A stretch of DNA of 64,000 nucleotides from Pseudonocardia sp. C8 (GCF_014267175.1 NZ_JACMTR010000002.1:5171501-5235500); one strand, 5' to 3'; counted from the first letter of the stretch, positions 52,674 through 59,849 are shown. Numbers and translations are program-made. Notes: generated by a model from the sequence alone, not told the origin.

Positions 52674-52721
52674 GATATCGGGGCAAAGTCGGCAATATCC
52701 GGAGCACATCCGTCTGATACC
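52674..52721. promoter_or_regulatory. Phased AT-rich boxes in IOR/Lrp divergent promoter
   Basis: GATATC (52674-52679), AATATCC (52694-52700) and GATACC (52716-52721) are spaced 20 and 22 bp apart, two helical turns each. They lie in the low-GC gap between the oxidoreductase gene (start 52592) and the Lrp gene (start 52744). Spacing of this kind suits an octameric Lrp/AsnC protein binding one DNA face. Confidence 0.35.
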
Positions 52722-52743
52722 GAGAATTTCTTGTGAGCGTGAC

Positions 52744-53181
52744 ATGGCTGACATCGACCGGATCGACGAGCAGCTGCTGCGCATGCTCGTCGAAGACGGG
52801 CGCCGGACCTTCTCCGACATGGCCCAGGAGGTGGGGCTGTCGGTCGGCGCGGTCAAGCGGCGGGTGGACCGGCTCCGGGAGACCGGCGTGATCACGGGGT
52901 TCAGCGCCCAGGTCGACCACGCGAAGCTGGGGTGGCCGGTGGAAGCGTTCACCGAGGTGCGCTACACCGGCAGCACCCAGGTGTCGGAGATCGTCGCCAC
53001 CGCCGCCGGCCTGCCCGAGGTGCAGGCGCTCTACACCATCGCGGGTGATCCGGACGCGCTCGTGCAGATCCGGGTCCGGGACGTCACCCACCTGCAGGAC
53101 GTCATCGACCGGCTGCGGAAGACCGGCCAGGTCACCGGCACGAAAACCCTCATGGTCGTGGGGCGCTGGGTGCGGAACTGA
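52744..53181 (+). CDS. Lrp/AsnC-family regulator (IOR-linked)
   Basis: A 145-residue regulator. The helix-turn-helix is at about 4-52 (IDRIDEQLLRMLVEDGRRTFSDMAQEVGLSVGAVKRRVDRLRETG). The RAM ligand domain follows (FTEVRYTGSTQVSEIV, LPEVQALYTIAGDPDALVQIRVRDVTHLQDVI). These proteins sense amino acids or their keto acids. The ATG at 52744 is the family-typical start. It is divergent from the indolepyruvate oxidoreductase, which it probably controls. An array of hairpin repeats follows its stop. Confidence 0.9.
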   Translation: MADIDRIDEQLLRMLVEDGRRTFSDMAQEVGLSVGAVKRRVDRLRETGVITGFSAQVDHAKLGWPVEAFTEVRYTGSTQVSEIVATAAGLPEVQALYTIAGDPDALVQIRVRDVTHLQDVIDRLRKTGQVTGTKTLMVVGRWVRN

Positions 53182-53221
53182 CCGAGGCCCGCCGGGGCGA
53201 GCGCGCCGCTCGGGGTGAGTC

Positions 53222-53523
53222 GCACGCTCTCTCCCCGGTAGGGGCGGATACGCGCACGTCGACCGGCTCTCCCCTGGCGATGAGCACGTTCCCGCCCCGT
53301 CGACGGCGAAAACGTGCGCATCGACCGACCGCACCGGCGTGACCAGCACGTTCTCGCCCCAGGCAGGGCGGATACGTGCGCATCGATCGACCGCCCCCTG
53401 GCGATCAGCACGCTGTCGCCCCGATCGGGACGGAAAGGTGTGCCTCGGCCGGACGGCGGCTCGGCGGCTGAGGAGCTGAGCGGCACGTTCCCGCCCCAGC
53501 TGCGGCGGGATCGTGCGAGTCGG
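53222..53523. repeat. Array of five imperfect hairpin repeats, 62-bp period
   Basis: Copies begin at 53222, 53284, 53346, 53408 and 53483; the first three intervals are exactly 62 bp, the fourth 75 bp. Each copy starts GCACG(C/T)T, continues to CGCCCC, has a variable 5-base centre (GGTAG, GTCGA, AGGCA, GATCG, AGCTG), then a complementary arm of GGCGGATACGTGC type. Copies 2 and 3 fold best: GCACGTT/AACGTGC in copy 2, GCACGT/ACGTGC plus CGCCC/GGGCG in copy 3. The DNA between hairpins is also conserved in copies 2-3 (CATCGAYCGACCG), so this is a tandem repeat and not a CRISPR. It fills most of the 639-bp gap between the Lrp and PucR genes. Confidence 0.8.
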
Positions 53524-53615
53524 CGCGCCACGCGCTCGACCGGGGTGGCTCGCTGCCCCGCGAACTACCGGGTCCCGCCGCCGACGCCCGCCCCGACCGG
53601 GCTGCGGGCCCGGCC

Positions 53616-53621
53616 TACGCT
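53616..53621 (+). promoter_or_regulatory. -10 box before PucR transcription unit
   Basis: TACGCT lies 6 bases before the GTG at 53628, in the same 12-mer GGCCTACGCTGG and at the same spacing as the box at 15509-15514. It suggests that the PucR mRNA begins at or near 53628 without a leader. Confidence 0.4.
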
Positions 53622-53627
53622 GGGTTC

Positions 53628-53816
53628 GTGACGACCGACACGCTCGCAGGCGCCGCGCCCGCCCCGGACCGTACGTCCGGGGGGACGGTCGCCTCGGCCT
53701 GCCCGTCGTCGTCCCCGGGCCTCGGCGTCGGCGAGCGGCCGCACGTGCCCCGCGGCGATGTCGGCGATGTCGTCGGTGTCGTCGATGTCATCCCGTGCAC
53801 CCTCGGGCGGCCCTGA
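53628..53816 (+). CDS. Possible 62-residue leader ORF before PucR regulator
   Basis: A GTG at the predicted transcript start opens 62 codons that end 4 bases before the PucR ATG. The peptide is Ala/Pro/Ser/Gly-rich and ends in a Val/Asp repeat (GDVGDVVGVVDVI) encoded by a GATGTC-like microrepeat at about 53754-53791. No domain is recognised. It could be a regulatory leader peptide, or the leaderless signal could be chance. Confidence 0.35.
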   Translation: MTTDTLAGAAPAPDRTSGGTVASACPSSSPGLGVGERPHVPRGDVGDVVGVVDVIPCTLGRP

Positions 53817-53820
53817 ACCC

Positions 53821-54957
53821 ATGTCCGAGAGCAACCTGTTCGGGCTGGCGCACGACCTCGCCGAGCTGCTCGGCTGCCCGATCACCATCGAGGACCCGGA
53901 CACCGTGGTCGTCGCACACGCGGGCGACCACGCCACCGCGGACCGGGCCCGGGTCGAGACGATCCTCAACCGCCAGGTTCCGCTGGAGGTCCGCCGGGCC
54001 CTGGGCCGCAAGGGCGTGTTCGACCGCCTCCGCTGCGCGGACGACGTCATCGTCGTCGAGCTGTCCGAGCTGGAGATGCGCCCGCGGGCCGTGGTCGCGG
54101 TGCGCAGCGACGGTGAGCTGCTCGGATCCATCTGGGCGGTCACCGGGGGCCCGCCGACCCCGGAGCAGGAGGCGGCGCTGCGGGCCGCCGGCCCGGCCGT
54201 CGCGCACCACCTCCGGGTGGCCCGGCGGGAGTCGGACGCCGCCCACCGGACGCGCGGCGACCGGCTCGAACGGTTGCTGTCCGGGGGCGAGACGGCGGTC
54301 GAGGCCGCCACCGATGCGGCGCTGCCCGGACAGCTGGCCGCCGTCGCGGTCCGCGGCGGCGACCCCGGCCGGCTCGAGCGGGTGGGCAGCGCGCTGACGC
54401 TGCACCTCAACGCCGTGGCGCCGCGCTCGGTGTGCGCGGTCCGCGACGACACCCTGTACTGCGTGCTGGCCGCGTCGTCGGCGCGCCGGATCCTGACCGA
54501 CTTCATGGACCGGGTGGCGGGGCGGGCGGACGTCGTCGCGGGGATCGGCGACACGGTGCCGGCCCACGACCTCCCCCGCTCGGCCGCCACCGCCGGCGAC
54601 GTGGTCGCGGTCCTGCTCCGGCGGGAGGCCGGCTCCCGGGTCGCCGACCTGCGCGACGTGTTCGCCGACGTGCTGGTGGACCGGGTGCGCGGGTTCCTCA
54701 CCACGCACGACGATGCGAGCCCGCTGGTCGCGCTGGAACGGCACGACGCCGAGCACCGGACCGAGCTCGCCGGGACGGTGGACGCGTACCTCGCCGCCGC
54801 CGGCAGCGTCGCCCGGGCGTCCCAGCTGTTGCGGGTCCACCCGAACACGGTGCGGAACCGGCTGCGCCGGGTCCGGGTGTCGTGCGGGCTGGATCCGGAC
54901 GACCCGGCCACCCGGTTGGCGCTGATGGTGCACCTGGCGGCCCGGCGGTCCCCGTAG
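53821..54957 (+). CDS. PucR-type transcriptional regulator
   Basis: A 378-residue CdaR/PucR-family regulator. The N-terminal ~130 residues resemble a GAF-like sensor (LFGLAHDLAELLGCPITIEDPD, AVVAVRSDGELLGSIWAV), the middle is the GGDEF-like PucR region (YCVLAASSARRILTDFM, VAGIGDTVPAHDLPRSAATAGDVVAVLL), and the C-terminal helix-turn-helix is GTVDAYLAAAGSVARASQLLRVHPNTVRNRLRRV. The family controls purine, amino-acid or amine catabolism. The ATG at 53821 is chosen because upstream in-frame codons fall in the GATGTC microrepeat. The DadA-like gene follows 86 bp downstream on the same strand and is the likely target. Confidence 0.87.
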   Translation: MSESNLFGLAHDLAELLGCPITIEDPDTVVVAHAGDHATADRARVETILNRQVPLEVRRALGRKGVFDRLRCADDVIVVELSELEMRPRAVVAVRSDGELLGSIWAVTGGPPTPEQEAALRAAGPAVAHHLRVARRESDAAHRTRGDRLERLLSGGETAVEAATDAALPGQLAAVAVRGGDPGRLERVGSALTLHLNAVAPRSVCAVRDDTLYCVLAASSARRILTDFMDRVAGRADVVAGIGDTVPAHDLPRSAATAGDVVAVLLRREAGSRVADLRDVFADVLVDRVRGFLTTHDDASPLVALERHDAEHRTELAGTVDAYLAAAGSVARASQLLRVHPNTVRNRLRRVRVSCGLDPDDPATRLALMVHLAARRSP

Positions 54958-54981
54958 GGGGTTGTGAGATCGCACAACCCC
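54958..54981. promoter_or_regulatory. Palindrome between PucR and DadA-like genes
   Basis: GGGGTTGTG (54958-54966), spacer AGATCG, CACAACCCC (54973-54981): a perfect 9-bp inverted repeat starting at the base after the PucR stop and 62 bp before the DadA-like start. It could be the PucR operator for the dehydrogenase or a short terminator; the small loop and central GATC favour a protein site. Confidence 0.45.
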
Positions 54982-55043
54982 ACCGGCGGGGACGTGGCCG
55001 AAACACCACATCGAAAACCGCAGGTCAGGGCCACACTCGGGGC

Positions 55044-56303
55044 ATGCGGAACCAGAAGATCGTCGTGGTGGGTGGCGGCATCGTCGGGCTCGCCACCGCG
55101 TGGCACCTGCAGCGCGGCGGGGCCGAGGTCTCGGTCGTGGAGCGCCACGGGGTGGCGGCGGGCGCGTCGTGGGGCAACGCGGGCTGGCTCGCGCCCGCCC
55201 TCACGCTCCCCCTGCCCGAGCCCGCGATCCTGGCGACCGGGATCCGGGCGCTGCTGAGCCCGAAGTCCCCGGTCTACGTGCCGCCGCGGCTCGATCCGCG
55301 GCTGCTCGGGTTCCTCGCCGGGTTCGCCCGGCACTGCACGGACCGGCGGTGGCGCGCCGCGCTGCAGGTCTTCATCGAGGCGAACGCCTCCGCGCTGGAC
55401 GCCTACGACGAGCTCGCCACGGCGACCGGCGCCGGGGTCGAGGAGCCGATCCGGTCGGCGACCCCGATGCTGGCGGCCTTCGCCTCCGAGACCGACCGCG
55501 AGGTGCTGCTCGACGAGTTCCGGCGGGTCAACAGCGACGGCGGGCGGACCGACTACGCCCTGCTCGACGACGCGGCGGTGCACGAGCTCGAACCGGCGCT
55601 CGGCCCCGGCGTGCGCTGCGGGCTGCGGATCGACGGCCAGCGGTTCATCAACCCGGGCCGGTTCGTGCACTCCCTCGCCGACGCGGTGAAGGAGGCCGGC
55701 GCCGAGATCGTCACCGGCCGCGAGGTGAGCGACGTCGCCGGCGACGGCGGGCGGCCCCGCGTGCGGTTCACCGACGGCGACGCCCTCGAGGCGGACGACG
55801 TCGTGCTCGCGAACGGCGCCTGGCTCGGCCGGCTCGCCCGGCAGCACGGCGTCCGGCGCCTGGTGCAGGCCGGCCGCGGCTACAGCTTCACCGTGCGGCC
55901 CGACGCGCCGCCCCGGAACCCGATCTACTTCCCCACCCAGCGGGTAGCCTGCACGCCGCTCGGCGGGCCGGAGGACGGCCTGCGGGTCGCCGGGATGATG
56001 GAGTTCCGCGACCCGGACGCGCCGCTCGACCCGCGCCGGGTGGACGCCATCGTGGAGGCGGCCGGGCCGATGTTCACCGGGATCGACTTCGCGGCCCGCC
56101 GCGACGAGTGGGTCGGGTCGCGGCCCTGCACGACCGACGGGCTGCCGCTGGTCGGCCGCACCCGCACCCCGGGCGTCCACGTGGCGGGCGGGCACGGCAT
56201 GTGGGGGGTCGCGCTGGGCCCGCTCACCGGCCGGCTGCTCGCGGGCCAGATCCTGCGCGGCGAGACCGGATCGGTGCTGCGCCACTTCGACCCGCTGAGG
56301 TGA
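55044..56303 (+). CDS. DadA-like D-amino-acid dehydrogenase
   Basis: A 419-residue FAD-dependent oxidoreductase of the DAO/DadA family. The FAD motif KIVVVGGGIVGLATAWHL is at 5-22, SWGNAGWLAPAL follows, and GGHGMWGVALGPLTGRLLA forms the C-terminal FAD contact. SRPCTTDGLPLVGRT is the usual late motif. It should oxidise a D-amino acid (or glycine/sarcosine-type amine) to the 2-keto acid, passing electrons to a membrane acceptor. The ATG at 55044 gives the standard N-terminus. It is downstream of a PucR regulator and convergent with the keto-acid decarboxylase gene. Confidence 0.85.
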   Translation: MRNQKIVVVGGGIVGLATAWHLQRGGAEVSVVERHGVAAGASWGNAGWLAPALTLPLPEPAILATGIRALLSPKSPVYVPPRLDPRLLGFLAGFARHCTDRRWRAALQVFIEANASALDAYDELATATGAGVEEPIRSATPMLAAFASETDREVLLDEFRRVNSDGGRTDYALLDDAAVHELEPALGPGVRCGLRIDGQRFINPGRFVHSLADAVKEAGAEIVTGREVSDVAGDGGRPRVRFTDGDALEADDVVLANGAWLGRLARQHGVRRLVQAGRGYSFTVRPDAPPRNPIYFPTQRVACTPLGGPEDGLRVAGMMEFRDPDAPLDPRRVDAIVEAAGPMFTGIDFAARRDEWVGSRPCTTDGLPLVGRTRTPGVHVAGGHGMWGVALGPLTGRLLAGQILRGETGSVLRHFDPLR

Positions 56304-56342
56304 CCGGGGCCGGGGCCGCCCGGTGATCGGGCGGCCCGGGGC

Positions 56343-57980
56343 TCAGCGCCCCTGGTACTTGTCGGCGAGCCCGCGCAGCCCGGCCGGCACGTCGAGCGGG
56401 TGTATCCGGACGTGCAGCACCGCGCACCGTTCCGGGGTCCGGACGGCCTCGGCGAGGGCGGCGTCCAGCTCGGCCGGGGTGCCGGGCTCGGCGGTGAGCA
56501 GGTCGACCCCGGGGGCGAACGCGCGGGCGAGCGCGCACCAGTCCCAGGGGGCGACGTCGTTGTACACGGCCTGCGGGCTCTGCAGCGCGCGCTCGATGGT
56601 GTAGCCGGCGTTGTCGACGACGATCACGATCGGCGGGTGCGGCAGGCGGGCCAGCGCGCCGAGCTCCTGGACGGTCATCTGGGCGGCGCCGTCGCCGATC
56701 ACCAGGACCGGGCGGCGGGACGGGTCGGCCACCGCGCAACCCAGGGTCGCGGGCAGCGCGTACCCGATCGACGACCACACCGGCTGGGCGACGACGTCGG
56801 TGCCGGCGGGCAGGGTGATCCCGGCCGCGCCCCAGAACGTGGTGCCGATGTCGGTGACCAGGCGGTGCCCGCGGGGCAGCAGGCGCTGCAGGTGCGCCCA
56901 CAGGGCCGCCTGGTCGAGGGTCTCCCCCGGCTCCGGCCCGCGGGCCGGGACGTCGGGCAGCTCCCGGCGCAGTACCCGGCCGTCGACCAGCCCGGTCAGC
57001 ACCTCCAGCGCGGTCGCGAACGGCACGCCCTCGAACACCCGCCCGGCCACGGTCGCGGCGTGCACGCCGAGGTGGATCGTGTGGGCCGGGTCGTCGCGGT
57101 GGGAGAACATGCCGGTCACGGCGTCGGCCATCAGCGTCCCGGCCTCGATCACGACATCGGCCGTGTCCACGGCGAGGACGGCGCGCTTGGCCCCGAGATC
57201 ACCGCAGTAGACACCCGCGTACTGCGGTGCGCCGGGGTCGATGGCGCCGCGGGCGGAGGTGAGCGTGACGACCGGGGATGCGGCCGCGGCGGTGAGCCGG
57301 GCGAACGCGTCGACCGAGCCGGTGCGCTCGACGAGGTGCCCGGCGACCAGGACGGCGCTGCGGGCGCCGGCGAGCAGGCCGGCGGCGGCGTCGCGGAACC
57401 GGTCGACCGCCCGCGGGTCCGCCGCGCCGACCGGCAGCGGGGCCGCCGGGGGCTGCACCGGCGCGGTGGCGACGTCGACCGGCACCGCCAGGTAGACCGG
57501 CCGCATCTCCCGCACGGCGGTCGCGAGCACCTCGTCGATCCGGGTGGCCGCGCCGGCGGCGGTGAGCACGGCGCCGTCGGCGGTGACCTCGGCGTAGGCG
57601 CGGGCGAAGTGCCCGAAGTCGCCGTCGCCGAGGGTGTGGTGCACCAGCGCGCCGCGCCCGGCCACGGCGGTCGGCGGGGCGCCGGTGATCTGGACGAGCG
57701 GCACGTTCTCGGCGTAGGCGCCGGCGACGGCGTCGATCGCGCTGAGCTCGCCGACCCCGAACGTGGTGACCAGGGCGGCCATGCCGCGCGTGCGGGCGTA
57801 GCCGTCGGCGGCGTAACCGGCGTTCAACTCGTTCGGCGATCCGACCCACTGCTGGCGTCCGTCGGCGAGCATGTGGTCGAGCAGGGTCAGGCTGAAGTCG
57901 CCCGGGACGCCGAAGAGGTGCTCGACGCCCAGCTCACCCAGCCGCCGGGCCAGGTACTGCGCAACGGTCACGGTCTGCAT
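56343..57980 (-). CDS. Thiamine-diphosphate 2-keto-acid decarboxylase (indolepyruvate/pyruvate decarboxylase type)
   Basis: A 545-residue ThDP enzyme. The N-terminal domain has LGVEHLFGVPGDFSLTLLD and the catalytic Glu 51 in SPNELNAGYAADGYAR. The paired His (ALVHHTLGDGDF) is the signature of the pyruvate/indolepyruvate/keto-acid decarboxylase branch. The ThDP site is VIGDGAAQMTVQELG to VDNAGYTIE. It makes an aldehyde and CO2 from a keto acid such as indolepyruvate, phenylpyruvate or branched keto acids. The ATG at 57980 is divergent from an Lrp/AsnC gene, which probably controls it. The product would feed an alcohol or acid such as IAA if further genes exist elsewhere. Confidence 0.87.
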   Translation of the reverse strand: MQTVTVAQYLARRLGELGVEHLFGVPGDFSLTLLDHMLADGRQQWVGSPNELNAGYAADGYARTRGMAALVTTFGVGELSAIDAVAGAYAENVPLVQITGAPPTAVAGRGALVHHTLGDGDFGHFARAYAEVTADGAVLTAAGAATRIDEVLATAVREMRPVYLAVPVDVATAPVQPPAAPLPVGAADPRAVDRFRDAAAGLLAGARSAVLVAGHLVERTGSVDAFARLTAAAASPVVTLTSARGAIDPGAPQYAGVYCGDLGAKRAVLAVDTADVVIEAGTLMADAVTGMFSHRDDPAHTIHLGVHAATVAGRVFEGVPFATALEVLTGLVDGRVLRRELPDVPARGPEPGETLDQAALWAHLQRLLPRGHRLVTDIGTTFWGAAGITLPAGTDVVAQPVWSSIGYALPATLGCAVADPSRRPVLVIGDGAAQMTVQELGALARLPHPPIVIVVDNAGYTIERALQSPQAVYNDVAPWDWCALARAFAPGVDLLTAEPGTPAELDAALAEAVRTPERCAVLHVRIHPLDVPAGLRGLADKYQGR

Positions 57981-58038
57981 GGACCCCAGAGGACGCCGAT
58001 GCGGCGAAACGCGCAATACTTTCCTCTACCATTGAGCA

Positions 58039-58050
58039 GACTGCGCAGTC
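58039..58050. promoter_or_regulatory. Perfect 12-bp palindrome between decarboxylase and Lrp genes
   Basis: GACTGCGCAGTC is self-complementary over 12 bp. It lies in the 102-bp divergent gap, 33 bp before the Lrp start and ~60 bp from the decarboxylase start, in the less GC-rich part. It is a candidate Lrp/AsnC operator. Confidence 0.45.
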
Positions 58051-58082
58051 AGCTGTCGAACCGCAGGCGGGGAGTGGTCATC

Positions 58083-58550
58083 ATGCGTCCCCTCGACCGG
58101 ACCGACGCGCGGATCCTGCTGGCCCTCGACGACGACCCGGCGGCGACGGTGGTCGCGCTCGCGGAACGGCTCGGGCTGGCCCGCAACACCGTCCACGCCC
58201 GGCTGCGCCGGCTCGAGGCCGACGGTGCGCTCGCACCCCCGAGCGTCCGGGTCCGGCCCGGGCACGCCGGGCTCCCGGTACTCGCGTTCCTCACGCTCGC
58301 GATCAGTCAGGGCGACGCCGACGCCACGATCGCCGAGATCTCCGCCGTCCCCGAGGTGTGCGAGATGCACGCGATCACCGGCGACGGCGACCTGCACGTC
58401 CGGGTCGTCGCCGCGGACAACGCCGACCTGCACCGGGTCACCGGCGTGCTGCTCGGCTGCACCGGCGTGGTCCGCTCCAGCACGGTCATCTCGATGGTCG
58501 AGGTCGTGCCGCTGCGCACCGCGCCCGTGCTGGCCGCCCTGACCCGCTGA
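58083..58550 (+). CDS. Lrp/AsnC-family regulator (decarboxylase-linked)
   Basis: A 155-residue regulator. The helix-turn-helix is at 4-52 (LDRTDARILLALDDDPAATVVALAERLGLARNTVHARLRRLEADGAL), and the RAM domain follows (VLAFLTLAISQGDADATIAEI, VPEVCEMHAITGDGDLHVRVVAADNADLHRV). The ATG at 58083 fits the family; a GTG at 58074 would add three residues. It is divergent from the keto-acid decarboxylase. In other bacteria ipdC-type genes are controlled by aromatic-amino-acid regulators, so an aromatic amino acid is a reasonable guess for the ligand. Confidence 0.88.
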   Translation: MRPLDRTDARILLALDDDPAATVVALAERLGLARNTVHARLRRLEADGALAPPSVRVRPGHAGLPVLAFLTLAISQGDADATIAEISAVPEVCEMHAITGDGDLHVRVVAADNADLHRVTGVLLGCTGVVRSSTVISMVEVVPLRTAPVLAALTR

Positions 58551-58559
58551 GCACCTCCC

Positions 58560-58712
58560 TCACCGGTGCGGGCCGCCCGGGTGCCGCCGCGGCCGATGGC
58601 CCGGGTGACGCCGGCGCCACGGCGGCGGAACGATCAGCACCAGCACGAGGCAGGTGATGACCAGCGAGACGAACAGGATCACCGCCGCCACGAACTGCAG
58701 GATCTCGAGCAT
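58560..58712 (-). CDS. Small membrane protein downstream of TerC gene
   Basis: A 50-residue protein: one N-terminal membrane helix (EILQFVAAVILFVSLVITCL and following VLVLIV) and a very basic Arg/His/Pro tail. The ATG at 58712 follows GGGGAGG, and it overlaps the TerC stop by one base (TGATG), so it is translated with TerC. No family recognised; it could be an accessory subunit of the exporter or an independent small membrane peptide. Confidence 0.6.
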   Translation of the reverse strand: MLEILQFVAAVILFVSLVITCLVLVLIVPPPWRRRHPGHRPRRHPGGPHR

Positions 58713-59728
58713 CAGGATTCACCTCCCCGTGCGGATCTCGCAGGAGCGGTCCGGGTCGCCCACAGGCTGGCCACCGTCACGACCCCGAGGATCACGACGA
58801 CGGCGACGAGGGACGCCGCGGTGGGGATCTCCGGTACGCCCGGCCAGACCGTGTGGGCCCAGTGCAGCACCAGCTTCACCCCGATCAACGCGAGGATCAG
58901 CGCCAGCCCGTGGTTGAGGTACACGAGCGCGCTCAGCCCGGACTTCAGCACGAAGTACAGCGCGCGCAGGCCGAGCAGCGCGAACGCGTTGGTGGCGAAC
59001 ACGAGGTACGGGTCCGCGGTGACGCCGTAGACCGCGGGAATCGAGTCGACCGCGAACACGACGTCGGTGGCCAGCACCGCGACGACGACCACGATCAGCG
59101 GGGTGAGCGAGAGCCGCCCGCCGTCGCGCACGCACAGCCGCACGCCGTGGTAGCGGTCGGTGACCGGCATCAGCATGCGCAGCAACCGCACCGACCGCAT
59201 CCGCGACACGTCCGGTTCGCGGATCTCGTCCGTGCCGGTGACCAGCCCGTACAGGAGCTTGGCCGCCGTGACGAACAGGATCCCGCCGAACACCAGGAAG
59301 GCCCACGTGCCGGCCTGCACCATCGCGGCCCCGAGTGCGATCAGGACACCGCGCAGCACCAGGGCACCGGCGATCCCGAACAGCAGCACGCGCTGCGCGA
59401 GCTCCGGGGGGACGGCGAACGCGGCCAGCAACAGGATGAACACGAACAGGTTGTCCACCGACAGCGACTTCTCCATCAGGAAGCCGGTGACGAACTGCAG
59501 TGCCGGCAGGCCGCCGTAGGTCGCCCACAGGAACGCGGCGAACAGGAACGGCAGCGCGAGGTAGAAGGCCGACCAGGCGAGCGCCTCGCGCATCTGCACC
59601 GCGTGCGGCCGGCGGGTCAGGAGGAAGTCGGCGGCCAGCAGCGCGACGAGCACGGCGATGCTCGTCGACCACAGGACCGGGGAGCCGACGGACGGTGCCA
59701 CCGCGGCGCCCGGGACGGAGCCGGGCAC
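58712..59728 (-). CDS. TerC-family metal exporter
   Basis: A 338-residue protein with about nine membrane helices. The TerC/Alx family signatures are present: FLMEKSLSVDNLFVFILLLAAF with acidic residues in TM, and LATDVVFAVDSIPAVYGVTADPYLVFATNAFALLGLRALYFVL. Family members export Mn2+ or act in exported-metalloprotein metalation, and in many bacteria they are controlled by manganese riboswitches. The GTG at 59728 follows GAGGAGG. The leader (59736-59849) has the expected yybP-ykoY motif with a hairpin near the start codon. It is followed by a small membrane protein gene. Confidence 0.9.
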   Translation of the reverse strand: MPGSVPGAAVAPSVGSPVLWSTSIAVLVALLAADFLLTRRPHAVQMREALAWSAFYLALPFLFAAFLWATYGGLPALQFVTGFLMEKSLSVDNLFVFILLLAAFAVPPELAQRVLLFGIAGALVLRGVLIALGAAMVQAGTWAFLVFGGILFVTAAKLLYGLVTGTDEIREPDVSRMRSVRLLRMLMPVTDRYHGVRLCVRDGGRLSLTPLIVVVVAVLATDVVFAVDSIPAVYGVTADPYLVFATNAFALLGLRALYFVLKSGLSALVYLNHGLALILALIGVKLVLHWAHTVWPGVPEIPTAASLVAVVVILGVVTVASLWATRTAPARSARGGES

Positions 59729-59735
59729 GAGACCT

Positions 59736-59759
59736 CCTCGAACGTACGTACGTTCGAGG
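59736..59759 (-). promoter_or_regulatory. RBS-sequestering 24-bp palindrome of TerC leader
   Basis: The sequence is a perfect 24-bp self-complementary palindrome (CCTCGAACGTAC and its complement) ending 8 bases before the GTG. Just outside it, GAGACC upstream can pair with GGTCTC immediately before the GTG, around a small bulge. The ribosome site GAGGAGG would then be trapped. Its 5' strand CCTCGA (59759-59754) is the same segment needed for P1 of the riboswitch. Confidence 0.6.
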
Positions 59760-59849
59760 TCTCCTTCGCCCTGCGGGAGGACGGCGACCCGGGGACGCCA
59801 CCAGGCGTCCGTCCTGACCGAGCCGGCCCGACGGAAGTACTCCCCTCGA
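59754..59849 (-). promoter_or_regulatory. Probable yybP-ykoY (Mn2+) riboswitch aptamer upstream of terC
   Basis: On the minus strand the leader reads TCGAGG (59849-59844), then overlapping GGGGAGTAC, a variable middle with a GACGCC...GGCGTC hairpin, then GGGCGAAGGAGACC and CCTCGA (59759-59754). TCGAGG/CCTCGA can close P1. GGGGAGTA and the GCGA..GAGACC segment are the two conserved loops of the yybP-ykoY Mn2+ riboswitch, which commonly precedes terC genes. The pairing was made by eye, not by covariance search. Confidence 0.65.

Noticed and set aside
53222..53523. CRISPR array
   Set aside because: Unit length is 62 bp with conserved DNA throughout; only five central bases vary, and there are no cas genes.
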